A DNA stretch of 64,000 nt from NCBI RefSeq assembly GCF_001540865.1, contig NC_033637.1, positions 190,291-254,290 on the forward strand, in the 5' to 3' direction. Source of the DNA: Ananas comosus. Its lineage: Eukaryota; Streptophyta; Magnoliopsida; Poales; Bromeliaceae. Numbering within the stretch: position 1 is the first letter of the stretch; each line of letters opens with the position of its first letter. Both the position numbers and the translations under genes were made by a program. Shown one piece after another: positions 33,831-47,473 of the stretch. The notes under the pieces were generated by a model, which saw only the letters and a program-made list of their open reading frames with translations, made no database searches and was not told where the DNA came from.

Positions 33831-34385
33831 TCCGGCTACTATACTCTTATGAGTACGATCGCTCTCGTACTCAAAAATTGTTTTCGATGATAGAGCATGA
33901 AGGCTTCTGTGTTTTTAAACTGTTTTTGATGATGTAACTTTCAAATCGACGATCGGCTCTGTTAGATTTGATTTAGTGTATTTGAACAATCTAGAAAATA
34001 AATTTTGTAATTTTTTGATATTATTTATCTAGTGATCCAAAGGATTCAAAATTAACGGTTGAAAATAAAAATGTCACAGAAAGTTATTATGTAGTACTAA
34101 ATTTTTCGATCAAAAATATTGATCTTGTTATAGATAGTATAAAAAATTTTCTATCAAAATTTAATCCGATTTGAATATTTTTACACTGTTAAATTTGCAA
34201 ACGGTATACATTAACTATTAAAAATGATTGATTTTGAATTCTTTCGATCATTAGGTAAATAATATCGAAAATTTACAAAAATTATTTTCTAAATATTTCA
34301 AATAAGCCAGATCAAATCTAACGGAGTTAATCGTTTATTCAAAAGTCTCATCATCGAAAACGACTTAAGAGTATGAGAAATCTCA
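33831..34385. mobile_element. Long-TIR MITE, copy C (inverted relative to A)
   Basis: Left: ctactatactcttatgagtac, gttttcgatgat, cgacgatcggctctgttag, aatttttgatatta. Right: the inverse, ending catcatcgaaaacgactta then agagtatgag. The core tctatcaaaatttaatccg...cactgttaaatttg is the reverse complement of the copy A/B core, so this copy has the opposite internal orientation. The left arm appears to have a partial duplication (gttttcgatgat and gtttttgatgat). Confidence 0.75.
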
Positions 34386-34753
34386 GTCAAAGCCAAAAAA
34401 AAAACAGAAAAGAAAAAACGAAGAAGGCTGTACCATAATACACTGTCAAAATTATTAGAGATCTGTGAATTTCTCAGAATGCAAAGGCCTAATTATAGTG
34501 TAAAAACTGTTCAGAGTAAAAACTGTTCATCTTCAGCAACATTTGATATGTGCAACATAATCCAAGCAATCAACGTACAGCACAAGCGACATAGAAAATC
34601 AGAATACTTAACAAAGAAACTGCACTCTAACCTCCAAACTCTACCTCCAAGATCTTCCTTTCTGTTACAAGTGGTTCGCATAATTATCGCGAATCCTCTT
34701 ATAGTCATCTGCTGTACAATTATCCCAAGTATCACCTGATAAAGCAACTTAAA

Positions 34754-35152
34754 TCATCTAGCTGCCACCTTCTTGATTGCTATTCCTGCTTTCTTCTTCT
34801 CTGTAAATAAACGGAAAGATTTAGGTAGAGTCACACCTTATCATATATTTAGCATTTCTTTGACCACATATGAATTCTGAAGTTCTAGTTCCAAATGATC
34901 TACCAGCGTTGTTTGTGTTACACTGTTACATAAAAAACCGCAGGCCCTTATTCCATCCGCTTTGAACCCTTTATTCCACCCACTTTGAAGAGTTCGCCAA
35001 GCAACTATACAACTTTGAAGCCAAGGAATATAAAGTGTCATAAAAGGTACCCCATAATTGTGGCTAAAATTAATCAAAAGTAACAGGAAGGAACATTACC
35101 TTGCACAACGAAGCAGCAGCTTTGGCATAAGGACATTCAGTTTCAATTATCC
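34754..35152 (-). other. Two possible small exons, unknown gene
   Basis: On the minus strand 35152-35100 (acceptor atgcag, donor aag|gtaatg) can encode IIETECPYAKAAASLCK, and 34798-34754 encodes KKKAGIAIKKVAAR then stop; the two join in frame. No start or earlier exons were found between here and the kinase gene, and I do not recognise the product. Could be the end of a small or decayed gene, or 3' UTR of the kinase gene. Confidence 0.25.
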
Positions 35153-35666
35153 CTGCATACATGTCTGATCTCGACATATCTCTAACCACTACTTAGGCCC
35201 AACGCTCCAGGCATGCAGAAAATAATAGTAAAGTTTATTTTTTTGAGGGCCGAAAGCAGCTAAGATTAGATTTTCCATTCATAATGTTGAAGTGATGTTC
35301 CAAGGAATCTAACATACAGAAGAGAATGTCTCAAGCTCTTTATAAATAAATTAAAAAGTAAATAATAAAGTTCTAATTGACCAATACTGGCATATTGAAC
35401 AAGGTTTATAGAGGGCAGAACCTAATTAATAGGATAAATAAAGGTTGGGAAACTAATTAACAAATGAGAATTGGTGAATATTTATATCCTTCTCTTAAAT
35501 CATCTTCATATTATTAACAAAGAAAGGACACTTACTGTGATATAAGGATCTACATTTACAGCAACGCCTATCAATTACAACAATAAGAACGTAAAGTTGG
35601 ACTAGCCACCAACCATATACGCTTTTTGAAGCAGGAAAGGGGAGAAAAAAAAAAAAGGAGACATAA

Positions 35667-38600
35667 CTAGAAAAGCTCAAACTCCACATCCTCTCCATTA
35701 GTCCTGAAATCCAGACACTTACCTTCCTTTTTCTTGTGAAGTGGGAGTGCAGTCCCAAAATCGTAGCTATTTGGTGGCTCAGGAGGTGCAGCACATCGTA
35801 TCAATGCCCAGTTTAGCCCTTCAAAAAATGGATGCTGCTTAATCTCAGCTGCCCCTCTAACTGATCCCAGCCTATTCTCTGGATCCTTTACTAGCAACCC
35901 TCTGATTAAATCCCTAGCATGAGAGCTAACAGATGGGTTCCCAGGAAATTTAAGGCTCTCAGAGACCACATTACCCAATGTTTCCTCGTTCCCAGGTCCT
36001 TTAAATGGCGTCCTACCAAAGAGTAATTCATAAAGAAAGATCCCAAAGGTCCACCAATCCACAGCACTTCCATGCCCATCTCCTCTTATTATCTCGGGTG
36101 CAAGATATTCATGGGTACCAACAAATGAATTAGATCGTGCATCGGTAGGCTCCACAACAAGTTGAGGAAGCAGATTTATTTGGTTTGCTAAGTTGGGTTT
36201 AGGTTTGCGGGTTTTGGATGAAGAGGATACTACACGAGGAGTGAAGCAAGAGACCTGAACCCAAGATGGTTGAAGGCAGAGAGGATCGATGCAGCTATTT
36301 TCCAAACAAGGTCCTGATAACCTCTTAGTGTGGTCTTCTGTGCCGAGGGATGAGGACCTAAAAAGTGTTGGGCTTACAGAGCATCTGAGAGAAAGGTCAA
36401 AGTCTGAAAGCATGATGTGGCCATCTTCGCGAACAAGTATGTTCTCTGGTTTGAGGTCACGGTAAATCACCCCTAACATGTGTAGATACTCCAAAGCTAA
36501 GAGAACTTCTGCAACATAAAACCTGAAAAGTAATTGCACTCAATAAGAGTAGTGGTTTTTGTATATGTCAACATGCTATACAAGATATTCAAGCAGATGA
36601 TGTGACTATTAGCATCCCTAAGTCCAGTGAAACAAATTATGCTTACTCAATCCGTAACAAAGATTACTGGACAAAGAGCCGCAAGAGAATTGGAACCTTT
36701 TCAGAGACAGGCAAAACTGTTACTCAAAACATTTTGAATGGTATGCTAAATCAGAATGTAGTGTATTTGGGAATTGTGCAAGGGAAAACAAAGATAAATA
36801 AAGGAAAGTTGATGAGACAACCAACCAGAGAGCTGTTTCATAAGTATACATTAGTTTCATATTAAATTTAAAGCAAAAAAGACTAAGCTGACTAACTCAA
36901 ACCAGCATGAAACTTTTATTTACTATTCAAATGACAAATGGTATTCGAAAACCATCTAGGACACCAAGTCTAATTGTTCTGATCATGTAGCTCCAGAGTG
37001 TAGTTTTTCTTTATAAATTTATACACTTAGATAGAGTTTCAAGTCTTAGAGAACTTTGCCACCAAAATTACCTATTCCAAGAATAGAGGGTAGAGAGCAT
37101 TACCACCAAAAATGTCAAAGTACCTATTACTTGCCAGTAGGTCTTTCCACTTCATGAAAAAAACCGTAAGCACAAAAAGTAACAAAGAACTAAAAGCAAT
37201 AACAATGTAGTCTGATTTAAAAGGAAAGCTAGAATTCAAATAATCAGGAAAGATTAATTCATCGATAGACATCTCCTAAAGGGTACTATTCAGTTGAAAT
37301 TACCTACCTAGCAGCTGGCTCAGAGAAACTCCTGCCAGGTTGTTTCTGCCGTAGGACATGCAGGTCACCGCCTGGGCAGTACTCCATAACTAAGCACGAG
37401 AGGTTGTCTGTTGTGAAGTGGGAATAAAGAGTTGGAAGGAATGGATGATCTAGCATTTGCAGTATCTCCCTTTCAGTTTGAGCTCTCAACATCTTTTTTC
37501 TGCTAATCAGGAAATCAATATCCATAACTTTCAGAGCGAATAAGCAATCTAAGCCAATCAGCTCAGCCAAATAAACAGTCCCGATATCTCCACAACCAAG
37601 TCTCTTGAGGAGCTTAAAGTTCTTCAACCCTAAGCTTCCATGTTGCATCACCATCCGACGGATAGCTACCCACCTCACATCTTTTGACATGTGGGGCCTA
37701 CTGCCATTACCACTTAAGCCACTATGGCTTTCATCACTCATACTTGTGCTGCTGCTGTAATCTCCAATGCTACTTTTAGAACTCTGGGAGCATTCCCCTT
37801 TTTCTTTTGGTCTCGAGCATTTGCTCGTTTTTTCACCAACAGCTCTACCACCATTGCAGCTGTTTGGACTCAAAGCAGGTTTGCTGCCACCACAGTTGGT
37901 TTTCTCCGTACCTACAGAGCCCACAGGGTTCGTACTGATAGAGGGAGGAGAAATGGATTCCTTTCGAAGCTCTGGTTTAGATATATTAGGATGAGATTTA
38001 GATTTATTGACTTCACCATTTGTGCAGGTATTAGGTGCTGAAGCAGGTTCCGGTTTCACTTTCTTCTTGACACAGGTCTTGTTCCGAATCACTGGCTTTA
38101 CCAGATGTGGACTTGCAATAGACTTGCTTGGGCCAACCACTGCCCGGGAACTAGCAACAGAAGTTTCCGAAACAGCTTTTCCTTTCTTTTCAGTTTTTAC
38201 TTCAACAAATGGAATGATGCTTGTTTTTGTTGATGTATTACTGATGATGTCTTGGATTCTGACCTTTGAGACCTTGGTGGAGGTAGAAGGTGCAGAATGA
38301 AAAGAATTAGCTGTACTTTGATGGTCCGATCCCAAATTGTGCAGTTGACTTGATTCGATTGTCCTTTTAGAAGTATTATTTGTAGCTTTTTCAGGCACAA
38401 TTGATATTTCTATCAGATTGCCTTTTTTATCACCATGCACTTGATCAGATTCACTTGTTTGGACTACCATGGAAGCATAGAGCTTTTTAATTGTCCCAGC
38501 TTCAGAAAAACCAGATGATCCAATTGGCTTTGACAATCTCTTCATGGCAGCCATCTCGGAAGCCTGGGAAATGCATAACCTTCTCAGGGCCTGTTTCAAT

Positions 38601-38905
38601 GTTACAGATTCAGAAATGCCAATCCCAGATGCACGAGGGGTCCCAATATTAATTGTCTTCTTGCAGGTATTCTTCTGCAAAAAGTCAATAGTTGATTCAG
38701 AAGGACCTAGAACCCTAGACGACATCCGAAGGTCAATTGCCTTAAGAAGCCGGTCGAGATCATCTTCCACAGGATTATCATGTGACTTACCACATCGATC
38801 CTCTGCTTTCACCTTAACACGCAGCAGATTGGAACCTCTAGACTGAAACCAATTCAATTCTTCATTTGATTCAACAATCTCAGAAGTAAAACCAGGTGAT
38901 TCCAT
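35667..38905 (-). CDS. AGC VIII serine/threonine kinase, KIPK/D6PK-like, two exons
   Basis: Exon 1 38905-37308 and exon 2 36522-35667 join in frame (ag|g, Arg) to give 817 residues. Residues 1 to about 425 form a long Ser/Lys-rich region without a known domain, as in KIPK-type members. The kinase domain starts near 428 (Gly-rich [13 protein letters not shown] lysine near 459). The intron splits it just before [14 protein letters not shown]. The catalytic loop is YRDLKPEN, and the metal site is DFD instead of DFG, diagnostic of plant AGC VIII kinases. A roughly 100-residue insertion precedes [12 protein letters not shown], also diagnostic. The C terminus is FELF, a PDK1-docking FxxF motif. Family members phosphorylate PIN auxin carriers or bind KCBP kinesin; the target here is not known. 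Placement in AGC VIII is certain; the KIPK/D6PKL choice rests on the long N terminus. Confidence 0.93.
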
Positions 38906-40400
38906 TTCTAAGGTGGCTTAACCAAGCAATTAAACGGACCACTCAAATGGTTAGAGGAAAAGTTCAATGGCTAGCCCATTTACGAGGAAGTCAACTAATT
39001 GCAAAACAATATGAGACTCCATTCCATAAGTATCTCATTCAGGCTCACTGTATGTAGTACTTAGAAGGCCTGCATAACAAGTTTACTATATCAAAATGTA
39101 ACACCATCCTGTACAATCAAACTGCAGTTCATTCTGACAGAAGGGGAAAAAAAAAAAAAAAAAGCTAGAAATGATAACTTAGTTATGTGATATCCACATA
39201 AGAAAAACAAAAGTTATATTATATACCAGTGCAAGTATCATTTGATCCACAGGGCATGAATAAAGAGAAGGAATGACAAACTGTATAATATCACGCTCAT
39301 TGTGCTCACTTTTTAATCTAAAAATGGCAGAAGAACTCACGAGTCAGAATGAGTGCAATTAGAGCATAATTTTCAATCAACTTGAACGAAGAGAACCATT
39401 ATAGAAGAGAACCATTATAGCTAGACGTCAACCTTCATTAGGTACACAACAAAAAGTCTACTAGGCGAGTGAAATCTAACCAAACTGAGCTGCATTATGC
39501 AAATTGATAAAACAACAAATCATGTATAAAGTACAGTCTCAAGGCAGAGTTCAAATTCAAGATTCCGGTTGAGCTATCAAAAGCAATGAACAGCACTCAT
39601 CTATACAAATGAATAAGACATTCCTCAGTATTAAAAATAGTATTGCTGCCACACACTAGAGCAAGATTAGGAAAACACTGATACTATTCACCATAGGAAC
39701 CAGAAATCACTGCAATATACATTAATCGGATTTCTAGCAATTTCACGCATCTTCTTCTGTTGTTGCTACCTTTCATAGCCACAATCCTACTAACTTGTAG
39801 CTCGTTACGCGAAAAGAATAAATCTTCAAACTATAAAACAAAACGGTCAACTTAATTAACTAAGAGAGGAAGTAAAAAAGAAATTAACCCTCATTGATCG
39901 AACGAAATTACCCCAGAGAGCTGGTCGACCGATCTAATACACGGAAATTATGTATGAAAATTCTAAAAATTCAGCATAATTTCACGAAGCAAGTTATAAA
40001 AAAAAAAACAACAACAACAACAACCAAAGCACTTTCACCAAATATTACCTCACCTTGCAGCAAAAACACGCAAAAAAACCCCAAAAATAAATAAATAAAT
40101 AAATAAATCGGCAAACGACTAAACCCTAGCAATGGAAACTAGCAGAAGAGCTCTAAGAACTCGATGTTGCAGAGAAAGAGGTGGAGGGAGAGAGCCATTA
40201 CCGGGGAAAGAGGATCGGAGCGGAGAAGCGAACCGATTCAAAAAGAGCTCGTTCTACGAAGGAGCGTCCTTTCACGGGAGTGGATCGGAGGAGGGTGAGA
40301 GATGAGGAATTAATTAGGGTTAGGGTTGAGAGGTGGAGGAGGAGTGGGGGAGAGAGAGAGGCGGAGAGAAATGCACATCACGAGAAGTAGCACCTCCGCT
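38906..40400 (-). promoter_or_regulatory. 5' UTR, probable leader intron and core promoter of the kinase gene
   Basis: On the minus strand a CT-rich leader (about 40400-40204) includes an aaccctaaccctaatt telobox-like motif (about 40312-40327). It ends in a good donor (cccg|gtaatgg at about 40204), suggesting a 5' UTR intron of roughly 1.2 kb before the coding exon. The intervening 38930-40200 has no coding signal. Confidence 0.5.
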
Positions 40401-41241
40401 TCTGAACTACCTGATGAAAATTAAATAAGTACAAGAGATTCAGAAAATTTAAATGGGAAAAAAAAAAAATGAATGAAACGGGTGACGAGTGATGGTGGAA
40501 TTTGAATAATTATGTTTATTATTAATATTAAATATTTGTTAGTAAAAAAGAGAATCGAGTGTGATTAGAGTACTAACTTGTTAAGTAAACAAATCTAAGT
40601 AGCAGGATATATAATAGGCTGTTACGAAAAAGAGGCAAAGATGAAGCGACATGAGACACGCCCGCGCTCCTCCACTCCGCAGAAATATGGCGATGCTCAT
40701 AATTACGGGCCCCACAGAATGGACCCACGTCAGCTTCTCCGCATCGCTGGAGACGCTGTGTTAAGAAAGAAGAGAAAGAAGGCCTGAGGTTTCAGCAAAA
40801 CTACAACCAGTGCCACTTGAGGCTTTTTTTTTTTTCTTTTTTTCCTTTTTTTTCTTTTTTTCAATCATGGCAATGAACGTTGCAAGATTATTCACACTCA
40901 CACTCACAATTAATAAAACTTTTTTTAAAAAAAAATTTGCTAGTAGACTAATCTTAGCTTTAAAATCTTTCAGCATATATTATTAATGATATATAAAAAG
41001 TACCAATAGTAATAGACTATACTATGGGACTATAATCTGGACAATAGAACATAGTGATTCGAAAATGAATTCTTTCAATTAGGCATACTTGACAATATGC
41101 GATTGCAACTAAAAAGTTAAAACTAAGCAACGCTACCATTAATTATTGTTGTTATTTCATCAATAAATGATACGAGATCCGAGGGATTTGCGAATCTTTG
41201 TAACTGTAATTGTAACTACAACTGCGTCTGCAAGACCCGTA
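40401..41241. other. Intergenic DNA
   Basis: No gene seen. T/C-rich tracts at about 40828-40862. A GC-richer stretch at about 40650-40760 may be upstream regulatory DNA of the kinase gene. Confidence 0.4.
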
Positions 41242-41562
41242 AAATCGACCCACAATCCTGAAAGCTTACAGGTGGATGGGACCCAACCTGGTACTGAGTC
41301 AGTGATTCTTGCATTAAGTAACGTGCTCCAGGGACAACCATTTAACCCCACCTCTGCAATCTCTCATCATTTATTAGTGAAAGGTTTTAATTTTTAAAAA
41401 GNAAATCGACCCACAATCCTGAAAGCTTACAGGTGGATGGGACCCAACCTGGTACTGAGTCAGTGATTCTTGCATTAAGTAACGTGCTCCAGGGACAACC
41501 ATTTAACCCCACCTCTGCAATCTCTCATCATTTATTAGTGAAAGGTTTTAATTTTTAAAAAG
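41242..41562 (+). repeat. Perfect 160-bp duplication around a single N (assembly join)
   Basis: 41242-41401 and 41403-41562 read identically from aaatcgacccacaatcc to tttttaaaaag, separated only by one N at 41402. An exact repeat abutting an N is what results when two contigs with overlapping ends are placed side by side without merging. The real locus very probably has one copy. Confidence 0.93.
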
Positions 41563-44500
41563 GCTAGGTGGGGGATGGGGAATTAGATTTCTCATAAATA
41601 TTTCTCATTTTTCTGGGATTAACTAGAAAAAGCTAATTACAAAAGTTTTAAATCCTAATTTCGATCAGGTTGATCTTATCTCCGGAGTAATTTTTTAGCT
41701 AAGATATCTCTCAAAAAAATAAAAAAACTAGCTAACAAAAGGTTTAGCTTTAAGCAAGGTTTGCTTCAGAAAATCTTTACCTCCGAAATAGTGAAAACTA
41801 TTTATAGCAAAAATTTTATTCTTCTTAATATTTTGTTGCGTTTAGCTAGTTATAGTGTGAATATTAGATAAGATTAAAGCAATAATCGTGAGAATGACGC
41901 GTCTCATCAGAGCATAGCGCATGGCATCAGTACTTTGGGAGTAGCTGGAAGCAAAATGTTTTGCTTGTGAGAGTCCAGACGTCGATCCATTATGAAATTC
42001 CCCGAGTTTCATCTTTTAGTTGTCAAAGAATTGGTTGAAGTAGAGCTACTCACGCTGGTTCTTTATCTCTATATTAGAGAGGGGAGGGCTCTACGTAAAT
42101 CCGATGTGGAGATTGGGAGCAACGCACGTGGCAATTAGTACGTGTTTTGTGCACAAACCAATATTTAAGTAGGGTAGTGCATATTTTATATTTGTGAGAG
42201 GGTGGCGGAGTGGTGACAGTTAGCAGATGAAGATCTTAGAAAGAAATCGCAAAGTAGCACGTGTGATGCTTTGAAATGTGAGAGTTAGGACGCGCGCCAG
42301 AAAAAGATAGTTCGCAAAAACTATAGAATGCAATCACAGCGGAGACAAGCTATGTAGTTTCAGTCCAGGAATTTATTGGCATTGACCATGGGGGGACCTT
42401 TCAGCTGATGTACGAAACTTCCAAATCGCCATCCAACTCCATGTTAAAGCTCTTTTGTAGCAGCAGTACTGCTATCTAAATCGAATTATTTAAAAACGTT
42501 ACTTCATCACATGCATGGGACCTGCTTCATTAAAATTCTCTCAAGTCTTCTTTGCTGAAGCAGCATGCAACAACAGTGTTAAATTGAAATATTTGCCCGC
42601 ATGCTTCAGTAGCTCGCTTTCCATCTTTAATAACTACCTACCTTTTAGAATTGAAAAGTAATTGTGAACTTTATTCAAAGAGTAGAAATTTGAGAAGCGA
42701 TATTGTAAAGTTCAGATCTATTCTGCTGAACAATATTATTCATCTTGATTTATAATATACAATTAACAAAAGAATGGAAATACAATATATGGAAATTCTA
42801 TACATGGAAAGTAATTCGAAAAATAACCATATTCTTTGACATTCTTCCTTGGTGATATGCCAATCAAATATTTTTCTTCCTTCTACGGCGATCAAATAAT
42901 CAGGATCTTCTTTCTATGGTGACCAATCAATCAGGAATTCTAACAGTAATTTTAGAAGTTAGGCCAAATAGGAATAAGACATCGCACAGATATCATATAT
43001 GTGCAGCAACATCTTTTGGTTGTAATCTTTGTGAGAAAAGCTAGAATTAGAAAGCATAAATATAAAACATCAGATCTACGGCGTGCACACTAGCTTTGCA
43101 ACTAAAATAATAGCACAATCAATAACATCCAACAACAGAAGGTGAATCAGCTCATATATCAAATATATTATAAAGGATATGAACCAAATATATCTTTAGC
43201 CCCAGTTACTGCTTGAGTTTTTTGGTCCAACTAATACAACAAGATTTTTTCCATTAAACAAATGATTTGGAACTATGTATTAATTAGACAGCATCGAGAG
43301 TTGTGAAGAAACAGTCAAACAGTAATATACAAGACACGATATATCCAGCCAAATTTCCTACTCTGCTCAACTCCCACCAATTCGACAATAAGGACTCCCT
43401 AGTAAATTAATCCACCATTTACGGAGCTAAATTAACACGTCTTTGAATCTAATGCACACGCCTTTTGAAGTATGAACTTTGAACTATTCCGTATGTCCTA
43501 CATTGTGGGACACAAGGGGAGGAGGAGACGAGCACCCAATAGGACGCTCTTACTTTCTTGGCCCTGTCCCCCTTAGGCTACCTAATCAATGTACGAGCAT
43601 TTCATTTCAATGGATAGACACGAACATTTTCTGACTCTTATAAAGTTATATTAAAAAAACTATGCTGTGGGTCCCTGTAAAAGATTTTCTGTGACAATAG
43701 ATCATAACCTATCGTGCAGCATTTGAGTCTTTCTTTCTTTTTCTTTTTTTTTAATCCTTTTTAAGGATAGTTGCTGTAATGGCAAGCTTACAAGAGACCT
43801 TAGACTGCATGTATATACCAATTAAAAAATATAATTTTTATATTTTATATGCTAACTCATTAATGTTTTATGAAAGAAAATATTATATTGGGAGATTTTC
43901 AGAGATGATAAATTATTTGTTTCGCTTATTTTTAATTACAAATAAATTCAGCTAAAAATATGAAGTAATTAAATTTTGAATACCATCTCGTATTTTTAGT
44001 TAATTATGCTAGATAAGATCAGTGATGTACAGTAGCATGGTTTAAAGTTAACCATGATATATTAGTCCTTCGCCTTCTTTTACCTCATTGCTACGTAAAA
44101 TGTTCGGTGGATGTTGTGTCTTGATAGTACGATTGGTTTTTCAACAGGAAATATTTGCGTGAGATGTCGCCCTAAGAGGCATAGGCCAGCAGGTCTGTCG
44201 ACCATTTTGGTGGAGCAAAAAGAAAAGCTGCCTAAAAAGTTTCCCTGTAGGTATAAGGCAGGTTGATAGATAGGGAGGTTATTGTGTCCACGGGCTTTCT
44301 TCTAAAAATATATATAAAAAAAAAAAAGAAAAATAAAAAATTGATAGGCAAAGCAGAGACAGATATTATGAGAAAGACATGGATTAGTAATGAACAATAA
44401 TTAAAAGGTTTAAAATAAGGTTGTGATATCCACAAAGTAGGAGTTGAAATAAATAGCAAATAGTTGTTTTTTTTTATTTATTTTTTCCTCCCAAGTCCTC

Positions 44501-45990
44501 CTAAATTGGGATTAAATTGGGATTTTAAACCCGCACGCTCAGGAAATCCCAATGGCTTGGCAAGGTGGATTTATGCAAACTGAACCCAAACCTCGTTGGA
44601 GTTCAATTCGGGTTGGAACCGAAGACCTCAACATTCAGAACATAATGTTTTATCCGCCTCTATGCACTGTATAATATTTGACTGGGTTCAATTAATGCAC
44701 TAAGATAAGCATAATCACATAATTTAAACAGTAAAATTCCAAGTAGATTTTTTTTTTTTTTTTGTTGCAATAGATTAATTACAGATCATTTAGTACGATA
44801 TTTACTAACGACAAAGCAGTAAAGCATTGAAACAATTTCAAAAAAAATAATTTCAAAAAAAAAAGGCTGAGACAGGGCCATTCTTTCACTTTTCGAAAAC
44901 AAAAAAAGGGTCATTTTTTCACAACGTAAGCAGCAGATAATACTGCTTACAATAATGAGATCAGCCACGCTTTGTACTTAGATGGTGCGGGATCCTTGCA
45001 TTGTAGCTTTCATGGACGAGAATCTTTACATGGCTTTTACATTCACCCTCCACATCCATCGGTCCCCAAAAAAAAGAAAAAGAAAAACTATCATGCAATA
45101 AAATTGTTGGACACCACTACCGGATGTCTAAGACAGAGACTCGCAACTCACTTTTTTTTTTTCCTCTTTTTTTTTTTTCTTATAATAAAAAATTGCTCCA
45201 CCACAATTGGAGAATGAATAATGTTGGCTTTGAAAACAAAAGGAGTACAAAAGGAGTGTTAGGTTGCTCAAAACGAACTCATTTTGCAGTCATGAGCCAA
45301 CATCACGTACTGGGAGGATCCATATCTTACTGCACCTTCAAAAGAGTCATAAATATCTTTGACAATGAAACTGCCACAAGAATTTACTGAAGGCATATAA
45401 AGAAAGTTTCAGCAGCCTGCACTGTGCTTGGTCTTAGAGACGCACTAACGTAGCTAAAAGTACAACAACATCCATTTTATTTTGGATGTGAATGTCCGAT
45501 CACCCAGTGTGAAAGAATTTTCTGGGAGAACCCATCTGCTTCGTTGGATCCAAATACCAGGCCGAACATGGGACCACCGCCAAGATGGAATAGGCTGTGC
45601 ATTTTGGATGAGCGGCCCGGCCCAGCATAAGAAGCTAACTTAGGAAATTTCCATAACGAGCATCACAGAATTAAATCACATGGCTCTACATCTAAATTTC
45701 TAAGGCCTGACATTTTCTTCACATCCAAACTCACCATTATTAGATACAATAATACTTCCTTTCCCAAATCTGGATCCAAATCCTGTTACCCCTGGCAAAA
45801 GTTTCAATGTTTAGCTATCCTATTCCTTTGACTAATTAGAAGAGTGACACCTAACTAAGGAGACAACATTATCGCTAACCTTTATTAGTAGCTTCGCTCT
45901 ACGTAATTAAATGCTACGAGGGATTTGAACAATTTCTTCCTTATATCAACTTGCAACTTCTAAAAAGAACTCATAAATATGCTTATGACA
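41563..45990. other. Gene-poor intergenic DNA
   Basis: No convincing gene. A divergent SINE 3' fragment in minus orientation lies at about 43893-43985 (taaattcagctaaaaatatg, ataccatctcg). A second tRNA-like repeat may lie at about 44520-44660 in minus orientation, with a B-box-like ggttccaaccc on the complement. Poly-A/T tracts occur near 44315, 44750 and 45150. Confidence 0.45.
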
Positions 45991-46117
45991 AACTCATCAT
46001 GAAATGCATAATTAAGTTGATTTGGGAAAACCGTGTATTTCCAAATTTACATCAACTCATCATGAAATGCATAATTTAGTTGATTTGGAAAAACCGTGTA
46101 TTTCCAAATTTACATCA
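45991..46117 (+). repeat. Tandem duplication, 63-bp period
   Basis: Two units starting aactcatcatgaaatgcata at 45991 and 46054, nearly identical through ccgtgtatttccaaattt. Not coding as far as I can see. Confidence 0.9.
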
Positions 46118-47380
46118 TCTTGTTGCTTCTTCAGTAAAGCATCCAAACTTTCAACTCGTCAATTTCAATTTTCAGCAAACAGTTTTATCAAAGCCTATTC
46201 TAAATGGATGAATATCCTGCATCACATTGATAAATTGGCAGAACATTCCCTGTTCCACGGGTAATTCTGTCAAATTCTTTTCTGTCTACCCCCTACATGA
46301 GAAGAAATCACCAATGAACCATCAAGAGCAAACCTTGTCATCTAATTAGCATCAGAAAATCATTCTGATGTGATTATCACAGGAATACATCAGTACATAT
46401 ATTAGCTGTACACGAACAAACAGAAGAGGATAATTCCCAACCAATCTAATCGTTACTTGGTTACCGGATTTGAGGATATCGTTAAGCATATTTCCGTCAA
46501 GTCAAACTCACTCAACACGAATGAAGCAGACGCCGCTTTTGGGATCCCAATCAAACTACTCTTTATTGGTCCTCGAGGATAATATTAAACATATAATGAC
46601 AAGTATCATTCATCAAGAAAAACTTCAGGCCTGCAGATTGCAAGATGGCGAGACAAAATACACCGGTCCTAGTTGTAAGGATGTTCAAAAATTAAGGCAG
46701 ATTAAGGTTTAGAACTCAGAACACCATTGTTACTCGTGCAGTTTTATGGCTCAGTTACATCAGCAACGGAGAAAGATACCTGGGATGACTTTTTTGTATG
46801 CAAAAAGATTAACTGAAGCGTCCCTAGTATTAGAACAAGAATGCCTTAACATGTTTAAAGATAAGCATCGGCTGACAACAAAAAAGAAAAAAAAAAAAAC
46901 GTCCAGATCATATTTTAACTAAGGATTTGAAAAGCTTCCACTAACTAGAATGCTATGATGGAAGGAAGGCACTTCACTTAGGATACCCTCAGTGGAACTA
47001 CAATACGATGAAACATGATTGGCTTTCCATCATATTACAAATACAAGAACAAAAGGAGTACTATTACCTAATAAGAACCGTATAAACCTTCAACTTGGTA
47101 GTAGACGTGCTTATGTAGAACAGAAAATTACCACCTCTTTCTCACTAGTAAAATGGATCAGCTTCGAAATGTAAGTCCTTTCATATGTTAGTACATTCAT
47201 CGTCTCTTGTTAACTATGACATGGAGTCCGTGGAATGAGACTACATTGCACAGGCGATATACATTACAGCAAGTAAATGAAGGGAAAAATTAAAAGGCAG
47301 CATCTAGGGTCGAAAATAATCAACACTAATACCCATATACAATGCTAGCAGAGAGGTTGAATTTCGTAGGCAAATCGNCT
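46118..47380. other. Intergenic DNA, probable 3' flank of XXT gene
   Basis: No gene seen. Possibly 3' flanking DNA of the gene at 47732. A single N lies at 47378 next to the AT microsatellite. Confidence 0.4.

Positions 47381-47386
<6 letters not shown>

Positions 47387-47470
<84 letters not shown>
47387..47470. repeat. Long AT microsatellite
   Basis: About 42 AT dinucleotides without interruption, starting a few bases after the N at 47378. Confidence 0.95.

Positions 47471-47473
<3 letters not shown>

Noticed and set aside
35667..38905. Pseudokinase because DFG reads DFD
   Set aside because: DFD is the normal metal-site variant of plant AGC VIII kinases; catalytic Lys and Asp are present.
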